NCBI GenBank assembly: GCA_905210885.1
Contig: CAJLYO010000103.1
Location: forward strand, 1 to 6,474
DNA: 6,474 nt
Reading direction: 5' to 3'
Source: an uncultured Eubacteriales bacterium
GTDB lineage: Bacteria; Bacillota; Clostridia; Monoglobales; Firm-18
The stretch's first letter is position 1. Each line of letters starts with the position of its first letter. The notes beneath the pieces are model-generated. The model worked only from the letters and a program-made list of their open reading frames with translations, made no database searches and was not told the DNA's origin. This document shows positions 1-6,474 of this stretch, one piece after another. The translations under genes were made by a program, and so were the position numbers.

Positions 1-30
1 GCCGCCGCCGCCACCGCCGCCTCCTCCGCC
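1..30 (-). repeat. GGN trinucleotide run encoding ten glycines
   Basis: Ten successive glycine codons (mostly GGC, with GGA and GGT) at the left edge encode the start or whole of a flexible linker in the surface protein. The run is simple-sequence DNA, prone to length change by slippage and to assembly breaks. The true length is unknown because it reaches base 1. Confidence 0.9.
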
Positions 31-2295
31 GCTTACGGGCTTCGGTGCGGATTTCGGCAGGCTGTCGTTATAAAGCTGTGCAAACTCCTCATATGTATAA
101 CAGCGGCTTTGATTAAGCTTTGTCATCATCTTATTGCGCTCGTTTTCGTTTGACGGCGCTTTGCTTAAGTCAATCCCCAAAACTCCCTCATACTTTTCGA
201 GAATTTGATATATATCCGCAAAACCGCTTTTGTAAATCAGGGATAAAACCGCCTGGCAGGTGTACAAATCCGAAACGGACTTATAGCTTTTACATTCCTT
301 GCGGCGGCTGTACATTCCGGCGAATATTTCGTCCGTTATATCGGTTTTTGCGCTTAAAATCAGCTTTTCCGTTTCCGGCTCTGGTGAAATTTTGCCCTTG
401 TACTTATTAAACAGTTCACGCTGCTCTGCGGCTGTTTTGCTGTCGGCAAAAAGTGCTAAAAGCATTGCCTCATTTAATATATCCCCTGTGTTTTCCGCCG
501 TAAACACCGTGTTTTCGGGTACAAGACCGCAGACCGTTTCGGGGCTTACGTCATAATCCGTAAACAAAACCCCGAAATATTTAAGATACACCTTTGCCCC
601 GGTCATTGAAAATGCGGACACAAAATCGGAATTAAGCTTTGATAAAAACTCCGCAATGTTCGCCCGGCTTATATACTGAAAGTCCGTTACAGCCGGCGTT
701 TTTGAACCGTCATACACTGTAAGGGTGTGCTCTCCCTCCGGGATAATGCCGGAAAGCTTAACGGTGCCGGACTCGCCCGGCAGATATGCGGCGGTCAGTC
801 CGCCGTCAACTGCCGCAAAAATTCCGTCAGGCGACAGCGTACTGCATGTTATATACAAATTTTCGTCATCGCACGAAAGCTCGACAGCTGTTTTATAATC
901 AAAATCCGACTGCATATCAACCGCGAAAGCATAAGCCGGCTCAAAGTCAAAAACCGCATCGGAAGCAGTAAAGTCCCCTCCGTCAAGGACTGACGGAGCC
1001 GCCGTTATATCAAGCTTTCCGACAGTTTTTCCGTCGGCGGACACCGCAAGAACAGCCGCCTGCGCCGCGGTTTCGTATTTCGAGCTTACCTTAACCGTGC
1101 TGCCCGAAATTTTTGTCACGGCAAGCATTTTTGTCCCCATGGGCGCGCTTATGTAAATGTTTTTTGCCTCAAGGGCGGTGACGGTGCCGGGGTCGGCGGA
1201 AAATACGCCGCCCGACGACGGTTCGGGGTCGGAAAAGGTGTATGACGGCTTTTGTTTGTCGTTAAAATAAAGAGTAATAACGCCGTCCTGCTTTTCTATT
1301 TTAATATATGCCCACAGCATATCCGCCTCGGCGTGGTTTTTATAGCCGTCGCCTTCGGCAAGGGCAAGCTCGGCGCCGTTTTTCATAAGGCTCACGCCGG
1401 AGCCGCCGCTTGCGCTGCTTTTAAACATAAATTTGTAGTCCCCTGCAGTAATGGAAAAATACGATTCCTTATATTTTCCGCCATCGGTATACTGCGCCTT
1501 TACGTTAAGCTCGGCAGTGAAATTTTCCGTCAGAATATTTCCACTCGAATACGGCATGTCGGCGCTGTCGCGGTACGCAAGAGTTACACGCTCCGCCGAA
1601 ATTTCCGGCACGACTGTTTCGCGCGGCAGATTTTTCTCGCGCGTTACAAGCAGATTATCGATATAAAGCGTGGATTTAAAAGGCTTAAAGCCGATTGCCG
1701 CATTGGCAAGAGTAAGCCCGGTTGCCTCTATAACGGGATTGTCCTCGCCGTCAAGATAAACGTTTACCGCATCTCCCTTAACCTCAGCCTTTATAAAAAA
1801 CCACTCACCGTTAAATATCGCGTGATTTGCCGGAAGGTCGTGAGAATACCACAGATTGCCGGTTTGTCCTGCCGTCTGGAGATAAATTCTGCTTGTTGCC
1901 TTGTCCTTGCTTTGATACACCATGATTTTGCATTTTGTGTTATCGTTTTTAAAACGCAAATCAAGAATCTCCGGCCAGCCCTCGGCGGCATAGTCAAGCT
2001 TTGCGTTCATTCGCACGCAGTGGTCGCCGAACCAGCTTGTGCCAAGCCCGTAGCTTGCTATTTTATCCGGAGCGACAACGCCTGCATTGTTTCCGTCCGA
2101 CTGTGCCGACGTGTATATACCGCTCCATTTTGACGCATTTAAAGTCCCTTCAAAATCCTCGTTTACAAGCACCGTTTCAATAAGCCCCGGAGCCGGACGC
2201 ATAACGCTGTCCGGAATGGGCTGTGAAAAGGGCGCCGCGAAAACATTTGCCGTTATAAGAGCGGCTGCCGCCAAAGTACTGATTATCCTTTTCAA
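1..2295 (-). CDS. Large secreted multidomain surface protein with polyglycine linker (3' end missing; probable SLH-anchored)
   Basis: No known enzyme is recognised. Starting from TTG at 2295, 765 codons are open to base 1 without a stop. TTG is chosen because a GAGGTGAT site sits at correct spacing and the first residues form a signal peptide (KRIISTLAAAALITANVFA, cleavage near Ala20/21); the first in-frame ATG is codon 32, beyond the signal. Residues about 38-220 look like a concanavalin/LamG-type beta-sandwich (VNEDFEGTLNASKW, NGEWFFIKAEV, VYLDGE, LYIDNLLVTR). Residues about 226-384 look like a second one (YFSITAGDYKFMF, AYIKIEKQDGVITLYFND, KNIYIS). Residues 385-545 are beta-rich, possibly Ig-like. 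Residues 546-745 are helical and contain a degenerate repeat. PKPVS then leads into ten glycines (756-765). Such a helix-plus-polyglycine stretch commonly precedes SLH wall-anchoring repeats in Clostridia; those repeats would lie past the left edge (inference). Eight cysteines are visible in the mature part. Likely roles are glycan binding at the surface or display of a catalytic domain not seen here. Confidence 0.9.
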   Translation of the reverse strand, partial: MKRIISTLAAAALITANVFAAPFSQPIPDSVMRPAPGLIETVLVNEDFEGTLNASKWSGIYTSAQSDGNNAGVVAPDKIASYGLGTSWFGDHCVRMNAKLDYAAEGWPEILDLRFKNDNTKCKIMVYQSKDKATSRIYLQTAGQTGNLWYSHDLPANHAIFNGEWFFIKAEVKGDAVNVYLDGEDNPVIEATGLTLANAAIGFKPFKSTLYIDNLLVTREKNLPRETVVPEISAERVTLAYRDSADMPYSSGNILTENFTAELNVKAQYTDGGKYKESYFSITAGDYKFMFKSSASGGSGVSLMKNGAELALAEGDGYKNHAEADMLWAYIKIEKQDGVITLYFNDKQKPSYTFSDPEPSSGGVFSADPGTVTALEAKNIYISAPMGTKMLAVTKISGSTVKVSSKYETAAQAAVLAVSADGKTVGKLDITAAPSVLDGGDFTASDAVFDFEPAYAFAVDMQSDFDYKTAVELSCDDENLYITCSTLSPDGIFAAVDGGLTAAYLPGESGTVKLSGIIPEGEHTLTVYDGSKTPAVTDFQYISRANIAEFLSKLNSDFVSAFSMTGAKVYLKYFGVLFTDYDVSPETVCGLVPENTVFTAENTGDILNEAMLLALFADSKTAAEQRELFNKYKGKISPEPETEKLILSAKTDITDEIFAGMYSRRKECKSYKSVSDLYTCQAVLSLIYKSGFADIYQILEKYEGVLGIDLSKAPSNENERNKMMTKLNQSRCYTYEEFAQLYNDSLPKSAPKPVSGGGGGGGGGG

Positions 2296-2298
2296 AAT

Positions 2299-2306
2299 AT
2301 CACCTC
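2299..2306 (-). promoter_or_regulatory. Ribosome binding site that fixes the TTG start of the surface protein
   Basis: GAGGTGAT is a full match to the extended Shine-Dalgarno consensus. Three bases separate it from TTG, and the GAGG core lies seven bases away. The site shares its first bases with the TGA stop of the binding-protein gene (TGAGGTGAT), so ribosomes ending there are already positioned for the next start. This decides the non-ATG start of the downstream gene. Confidence 0.88.
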
Positions 2307-3870
2307 AGTTTATTTCGGAATACCACTTGTTAGCCTCGTCCGTCAGCGTCTGACCGCCGGTTTTGTACCACTTATTTACAAATTCGTCAAAATAGTCGAG
2401 GTCTTTATCTCCCGTAATAATTGAAATATATGTTTCGGAACGCAGCTTGTCAAGCTCTACGCCGTAAATTCCTTCCGAATCCAAAACGGTTTTCAGCTTG
2501 TTTTCTATTGCGCCGAAAGACGCCTGTGTATCCTTGCGCCACTGCACCATGCTTTCCTGACCGTAATCGTTCCACTCAAGAGAAGCAAGAGTTGTCATAA
2601 CGGTATGGGCGCCGATTTTCGCTCTTTCGGTGTACTGAGAATATTTCTCGTCCAAAAATTCAATCTGACCCTTGTCGTTGTACTTCCAGTGTTTGCCTTC
2701 TATACCGTTTTTGGCGGTTGTAAGGTTCTCGCGCGAGGTAAAGCCCACGGTTTCTATAACTTCAAAAATCTTTTTAAGCTTTTCCTTATTATCCGAAAGC
2801 TGAGTGCTGAAGGCAACCGTTGCGCCCTTGGCGCCTATTGTGCTGGACGAACCCAGACCCTGGTCGCCGTAAGGTCCCTTTACGGGAAGTCCCAGGCGGA
2901 TACTGTCAGCCGCTTTGGGGTCTGATTTGCGAAGTTCTTTTACGTTATCGCCTTCCCAGTCGTTTGCCTCCAGGGACTGCTCAAACTTAGGCTTAAAGTG
3001 CCAATCCTCACCGTTTGCGGTAAAGCCTATTCTGCCCGTTACAAAGGGGGTGGACATATTGCTTGAGCCGCTTTGCTTTTCGTCCACGATAAATTCGGGG
3101 TCCAAAACGCCGTCGGCATACCATTTGCGGAGTACCCCCAGCGCCTCCTTCATTTTGGGGTGAACACCGCCGTACACAAGCTTTCCGTCATCGCCCTCAA
3201 GCCAGAACTCAGGCACGATTCCGTACGCTCCGTAAACTGCGTAAACGCCCCCTGCCGACAGTCCGTATGTATCCTTAACGCCGTTTCCGTCGGGGTCTTC
3301 GTTTGCAAACTTATACATAAGTTTTTCAAAATCGGCAAACTCCACGGGCAATTCCGAAACGCCCAGTTTTTCCATCCAGTCGCCGCGGTAAGCCATTGGG
3401 CGGCGGTATTTTGTAGTAAGCGCCGGGATTCCGTAAATTTTTCCGTCAACCTTGCGGTAAGAAAACGCGTCTTTATCCGTGTCCTTATATGTTTTGTAAA
3501 GCTTCGGTGCATACTCTTTTATTTCGTCCTCGGTAAGCTCCGCCAAAATTCCGTCCTTTGCATATTTTGTATATGCCGAGGTTGAGGGCAGATAAATCAC
3601 GTCCGGGATTTCACCGCCGGCAATTTTTAACGCAATGGATTCAATGTAGTTTGCCGCCTCGATATTCCACACGTCAATATCTACGCCCAGCTTTTCGTCC
3701 CAATACTTAATCATGTCCGCGTCCTTGTTAACCGGTGCGCCCAGCCACGCCGTCCACGAAATTTTTACCGGCCCGCCTTCGTTTGCGGTTTCCTGCTTCT
3801 TGCCTCCGCAGCCCGAAAGGCACGTTATAAGTGCCGTAACCGCCGCTGCTGTTTTCAATGCTTTTTTCAT
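2305..3870 (-). CDS. Extracellular sugar-binding lipoprotein of an ABC importer (LplA/LipO type)
   Basis: Captures oligosaccharide outside the cell and delivers it to the permease pair. The 521-residue length matches the large LplA/LipO-type binding proteins of Firmicutes. The N-terminus is a lipoprotein signal: KK, a hydrophobic stretch, then the lipobox LSGC with lipid-modified Cys21. The mature protein has no other cysteine. Family marks include GEIPDV (86-91), GKIYGIPA (143-150), the Asp/Gly-rich loop DPDGNGVKDTYGL (192-204), which resembles a calcium-binding loop, and a C-terminal ITGDKDLDYFDEFVNKWY stretch (485-502) followed by GGQTLTDEANKWY, usual for this group. It starts 20 bases after the permease stop behind an AAGGAAGGA site, and no terminator separates it from the next gene. 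Its TGA stop lies inside the ribosome binding site of the downstream surface protein. Function class is firm; ligand is unknown, though the GH35 neighbour suggests a beta-galactoside-containing oligosaccharide (inference). Confidence 0.95.
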   Translation of the reverse strand: MKKALKTAAAVTALITCLSGCGGKKQETANEGGPVKISWTAWLGAPVNKDADMIKYWDEKLGVDIDVWNIEAANYIESIALKIAGGEIPDVIYLPSTSAYTKYAKDGILAELTEDEIKEYAPKLYKTYKDTDKDAFSYRKVDGKIYGIPALTTKYRRPMAYRGDWMEKLGVSELPVEFADFEKLMYKFANEDPDGNGVKDTYGLSAGGVYAVYGAYGIVPEFWLEGDDGKLVYGGVHPKMKEALGVLRKWYADGVLDPEFIVDEKQSGSSNMSTPFVTGRIGFTANGEDWHFKPKFEQSLEANDWEGDNVKELRKSDPKAADSIRLGLPVKGPYGDQGLGSSSTIGAKGATVAFSTQLSDNKEKLKKIFEVIETVGFTSRENLTTAKNGIEGKHWKYNDKGQIEFLDEKYSQYTERAKIGAHTVMTTLASLEWNDYGQESMVQWRKDTQASFGAIENKLKTVLDSEGIYGVELDKLRSETYISIITGDKDLDYFDEFVNKWYKTGGQTLTDEANKWYSEIN

Positions 3871-3874
3871 AAAA

Positions 3875-3883
3875 TCCTTCCTT
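3875..3883 (-). promoter_or_regulatory. Ribosome binding site of the binding protein
   Basis: AAGGAAGGA lies in the 20-base gap after the permease stop. Its two overlapping AAGGA cores end about eight and four bases before the ATG at 3870. It supports that start, which also gives a complete lipoprotein signal. Confidence 0.8.
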
Positions 3884-3890
3884 TCATATA

Positions 3891-4772
3891 TTATCCTTTA
3901 AGTGAACCTACCATAATTCCCTTAACAAAATACTTCTGCAAAAAGGGATATACCATAACAATGGGCAAAGTTGCAACCATAATTGTTGCCGCCTTTATAT
4001 TTTCGGAATTTACAATTTCGTTTGCGCCGAACTCGGAGGAATTGGGGTTTAACATCTGCGCCGTTCCTTCAAGCACAATTCTTCTCATAACCACCTGCAA
4101 AACCTGCTTTGACGGCTCTGTTATGTATATAAGGCAATCAAACCACGCGTTCCAGTGACCCACCATCGACCACAGCGCAATCGTTGCGATAATGGGCTTT
4201 GACATGGGCAGAATTATGCGGCACAGCACTACAAAATCGTTTGCACCGTCTATTCTTGCCGCCTCCTCCAATGAATCGGGCAGGGACATGAAAAAGTTTC
4301 GCATAATTATCATGTTGTACGTATTTATCGCCCCGGGCAGAATCATCGCCCACATAGTGTTTAAGAGGTTAAGCCTTTTAATCAGAAGGTACGACGGTAT
4401 CATACCTCCGGAGAAAAACATGGTGAAAATTATTATCCCCGTCCAGAAATTCTTGTGAGGAAAATACTTTTTTGAAAGAGGGTAAGCCGCCAGGACGGAA
4501 AACGCAAGATTTATGCACGTTCCCAAAACGGTACGCAAAATTGCGTTTTTAAAGCCCGTGCCTATGTCGGAATTTCTGAACACTCTCATATAATTATCCC
4601 ACACAAATCCCTGCGGGACAATGGTTATTTTTGTAAAGCTTGCCTCCGGCACGCTGAACGAGCGTGCCAAAAGGTATAAAAACGGATAAAGCGCCGCTGC
4701 CGAAAAAAGTATCATGAACAAAACGTTAAAAACATTAAACACCTTTTCACCCGGCGTTGATTTTATTTTCAT
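3891..4772 (-). CDS. Carbohydrate ABC transporter permease, MalG/LplC/YtcP type
   Basis: Inner subunit of a sugar importer: one of two membrane permeases that form the channel and contact the ATPase. The 293-residue length is usual for this family. Six hydrophobic segments are apparent at about 14-36, 78-98, 112-131, 140-157, 186-206 and 264-281. The cytoplasmic EAA loop that docks on the ATPase is clear: EEAARIDGAND at 169-179 with the ILP of the motif at 187-189. The C-terminus YFVKGIMVGSLKG is typical of the LplC/YtcP branch, which mostly serves oligosaccharide importers. The ATG start overlaps the TGA of the GH35 gene (ATGA) and has an AAAGGAGG site seven bases upstream, so translation is probably coupled. 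The binding protein follows after 20 bases. Its usual LplB/MalF-type partner is not in the window and may lie beyond the right edge. The transported sugar cannot be read from the sequence. Confidence 0.95.
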   Translation of the reverse strand: MKIKSTPGEKVFNVFNVLFMILFSAAALYPFLYLLARSFSVPEASFTKITIVPQGFVWDNYMRVFRNSDIGTGFKNAILRTVLGTCINLAFSVLAAYPLSKKYFPHKNFWTGIIIFTMFFSGGMIPSYLLIKRLNLLNTMWAMILPGAINTYNMIIMRNFFMSLPDSLEEAARIDGANDFVVLCRIILPMSKPIIATIALWSMVGHWNAWFDCLIYITEPSKQVLQVVMRRIVLEGTAQMLNPNSSEFGANEIVNSENIKAATIMVATLPIVMVYPFLQKYFVKGIMVGSLKG

Positions 4773-6474
4773 TTTACTGCCTCCTTTACGGGCGTGTACG
4801 CCTTTATCGATTTAATGCAAAGACCGCTGCCCGGCATTTCGAGATACTTTCCGCGGCGATCAAGCTCCGACGCCGTAAGAAGCACCTCGCCGCTGCCGCG
4901 TATTCTGACTTCCCATACCGTTCCGTCCCAAAATTTGTCCGCATAAAGCTTGCCGTCCGCGTAAATCTGCGCAATATCGCAAGTCATGTCAATATGCAAA
5001 ACCGCGTCGTCATAAGGCAGCTTAAGCCGCCACAGCCGTCTTTTGGTTTTGCCCAGGTCAAACTCGCACAAAAGCTTATGATTAAAGCTTTCGGTATCAA
5101 ACTCCTCGGGGCAAATTTGCGTGCATTGCGCTGTTTTTCCTTCATGCACCTTTAAAAATTCACCGCCGGTATATTTGTAAACGGTGAAATCATCGCCGGA
5201 ATTTCCTGCAGCGATAACATTTTTTCCGTCATAATACAAGCCGCAGCGGCTTTTGTACACCTGTCCGCCGTGCACGCTTAAATACCGCGCCTCGTCCTTT
5301 TCAACAACAGCCGCGGTTACCTCGCCTCCGTCTTTAAGCTTAACGGTCACCGTACCGTAAATGTCGTAAATCAGGCTGCCCTCCTGTTTGCAATGTCCGC
5401 AAACCGACAAAATTTCGCCTTCAAAGCACATTTCGCGGCGGCACTCAAAGGGTGGAAAGAAAAAGTACACTCCGCCGATAAAACATACAGGCTGCATCGA
5501 GGAATATTTTAAAACCGCGTCTTTCATCTTAAAATTATACGGGATAAAGCCGTAGCTGCCGTCCGAAACGTTAAGCCCGTACTTCGGGAAAGGCTCGCCG
5601 TCCGCGCAAAAGCGCACATTTTCATGACGTGCCATCTTGCAGCCGCGGCTGTAATTATTGACAAACACAAAACCGCTTTTTCCGTTATCCCTAAAGCAGT
5701 ATCTCAGCGACTCCGTATCGTCCGCCGACGTGATTTTCTCCTTTTGGTAATACGGAAAACACTCCGCGATATTTTCACCGAAGCTTTTTAAAAACAGCGC
5801 CGTAAGACGGCACAGCCCGTACTGTTCGCTTAGCGTTCCGTATGCGCCGATATGGGCGTGATAATCGTAATCTATCATGGGAAGCTCGTTGGGATATCCG
5901 CATTCCGCGCTTTCCTGCATTGTGGTTTTGCCTATGGGATTTTTACCGCCGTGGTACATGTAATACCCCAAAAGACAGTTTCCGCTGCCAAGCTTTGTAA
6001 CCGCCATTGCGGCGATTTCGTCCCCTGACGGTATCGGACGCCGTTTGTATGTCGCCTGGAGTCCGCCGCCCATTTCGCAGGTTGCGTAGGGGTACACGGT
6101 ATAATCAACGGCGTTTTGTCCGTTTCCGGCAACGGACAAATCCGCACCGATTGAATGGTCGTTTCTTATATTTCCAAAAAAATAGTGTTTATTTTGCGGC
6201 AGCTTATCCGCCGACGCCGCCCACGGAGCCTCGGTATAACAGCCGTACACCGGCAAAAACACCCCATCGGGCAGCTCCGCATCATTCGGCATACCCCACG
6301 CCGTAGCGGTATATATCGGGGCGGACAGCCCCTCCTCCTTTGCAATGTCAAGAAGGGTCTGCAAATGTTTTTTATTATGCTGAAGCTCGTTATCAATCTG
6401 AAAACCCAAAAGACCTGTGCCGTCATAAAACATAAGACCCTTTAGCTGCCGTGCAATCGCGCGGTACCAGCCGC
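4769..6474 (-). CDS. Beta-galactosidase, glycoside hydrolase family 35 (5' end missing)
   Basis: Retaining exo-beta-galactosidase that removes terminal galactose from oligosaccharides. The reading frame is open to the right edge, so the N-terminus is missing; 567 complete residues are visible (numbered here from the first full codon at 6472). QIDNEL holds the likely acid/base Glu29. YTATAWG (54-60) and LPVYGCYTEAPW (73-84) are GH35-like. YPYATCEMGGG holds the likely nucleophile Glu133, followed by YYMYHGGKNP (170-179) and PNELP...YDYHAHIG. The two glutamates are 104 residues apart, close to the spacing of about 98 known in fungal GH35 enzymes. From about residue 250 the protein is beta-rich, probably accessory jelly-roll domains. 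The Met codon at 6433 is internal: the frame continues upstream as WYRAIARQLKGL, which fits the family. Twenty cysteines are visible, which suggests a cytoplasmic enzyme, but the signal-peptide region is not seen. The family call is firm; the exact substrate (galactan side chains, xyloglucan, host glycans) is unknown. Confidence 0.92.
   Translation of the reverse strand, partial: GWYRAIARQLKGLMFYDGTGLLGFQIDNELQHNKKHLQTLLDIAKEEGLSAPIYTATAWGMPNDAELPDGVFLPVYGCYTEAPWAASADKLPQNKHYFFGNIRNDHSIGADLSVAGNGQNAVDYTVYPYATCEMGGGLQATYKRRPIPSGDEIAAMAVTKLGSGNCLLGYYMYHGGKNPIGKTTMQESAECGYPNELPMIDYDYHAHIGAYGTLSEQYGLCRLTALFLKSFGENIAECFPYYQKEKITSADDTESLRYCFRDNGKSGFVFVNNYSRGCKMARHENVRFCADGEPFPKYGLNVSDGSYGFIPYNFKMKDAVLKYSSMQPVCFIGGVYFFFPPFECRREMCFEGEILSVCGHCKQEGSLIYDIYGTVTVKLKDGGEVTAAVVEKDEARYLSVHGGQVYKSRCGLYYDGKNVIAAGNSGDDFTVYKYTGGEFLKVHEGKTAQCTQICPEEFDTESFNHKLLCEFDLGKTKRRLWRLKLPYDDAVLHIDMTCDIAQIYADGKLYADKFWDGTVWEVRIRGSGEVLLTASELDRRGKYLEMPGSGLCIKSIKAYTPVKEAVK
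4780..4787 (-). promoter_or_regulatory. Ribosome binding site of the permease, inside the GH35 gene
   Basis: AAAGGAGG ends seven bases before the permease ATG. It lies wholly within the last codons of the GH35 gene, whose TGA overlaps the ATG as ATGA. Near-perfect pairing with the 16S rRNA tail fixes the start choice and suggests coupled translation. Confidence 0.9.

Larger units (their letters stand above)
1..6474 (-). other. Single operon segment for glycan capture, uptake and hydrolysis
   Basis: Four genes share one strand and are joined by a four-base overlap (4769-4772), a 20-base gap (3871-3890) and a nine-base gap (2296-2304). None of the junctions has room for a promoter plus terminator, and no hairpin with a T-run is seen. 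Co-transcription is therefore likely. Both ends are cut: the promoter, the start of the hydrolase and the end of the surface protein lie outside. Confidence 0.85.

Noticed and set aside
1..30. CRISPR-like or mobile-element repeat at the left edge (repeated GCC triplets)
   Set aside because: The triplets are in frame with the surface protein and encode glycines after a PKPVS linker. There are no spacers, direct-repeat units or inverted ends.
1252..2133. A 293-codon plus-strand open frame, the longest on that strand
   Set aside because: It lies exactly antisense and codon-aligned to the surface-protein gene, has no convincing ribosome binding site or domain, and its Lys/Arg/Cys-rich, low-pattern protein looks like a mirror of the real gene's codon bias.
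3870..3887. A six-codon mini-frame (MKGRIL) between the permease and the binding protein, its TGA overlapping the binding-protein ATG
   Set aside because: It starts inside the ribosome-binding region and has no site of its own. Reinitiation is possible in principle, but so short a frame arises easily by chance.
3871..3890. Possible attenuator or partial terminator between the permease and the binding-protein gene, as is common ahead of highly expressed binding proteins
   Set aside because: The 20-base gap is purine-rich on the coding strand, has no self-complementary arms, and is accounted for by the ribosome binding site.
6166..6433. Met codon at 6433 as the true start of the hydrolase, giving a complete 554-residue protein
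   Set aside because: The frame continues upstream to the window edge with GH35-like residues (WYRAIARQLKGL), the Met lies only 15 residues before the acid/base Glu, and the N-terminal half of the catalytic barrel would be absent. The gene is cut by the window edge, not short.

Overview
The window is one strand-coherent block. All four supported genes lie on the minus strand and read from right to left with almost no space between them. It looks like the middle of a glycan-uptake operon from a Gram-positive member of the Clostridia. The grounds are a lipobox-bearing binding protein of the LplA/LipO type, an LplC/YtcP-type sugar permease, strong AAAGGAGG/GAGGTGAT ribosome binding sites, a TTG start, and a large exported protein that enters a polyglycine linker of the kind often found before S-layer-homology (SLH) domains in Clostridia. 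The genus cannot be fixed from the sequence; a gut or plant-fibre-associated clostridium is a reasonable guess only.

Layout in the direction of transcription: (1) 6474-4769, a beta-galactosidase of glycoside hydrolase family 35 whose 5' end lies outside the window; (2) 4772-3891, a MalG/LplC-type permease that overlaps the hydrolase gene by four bases (ATGA); (3) 3870-2305, a lipoprotein solute-binding protein; (4) 2295 to the left edge, a secreted multidomain protein of at least 765 residues that starts at TTG and is still open at base 1. Gene 4 is easy to miss because it has no ATG start before residue 32 and no stop inside the window. I checked its frame codon by codon and it is open throughout.

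Proposed joint working (inference): the wall-attached protein of gene 4 may hold or bind polysaccharide at the surface, the lipoprotein captures released oligosaccharides, the permease imports them, and the cysteine-rich GH35 enzyme removes terminal galactose, probably in the cytoplasm. The second permease (LplB/MalF type), the ATPase (often a shared MsmX-type protein in Gram-positives), any regulator and the promoter are not in the window. No RNA gene, mobile element, CRISPR array, terminator or gene-free stretch was found; the longest intergenic gap is 20 bases.

The most interesting item is gene 4. It has a signal peptide, two successive concanavalin-like beta-sandwich regions, a further beta-rich region, a degenerate duplicated helical module and a run of ten glycines at the window edge, with no catalytic domain that I can recognise.
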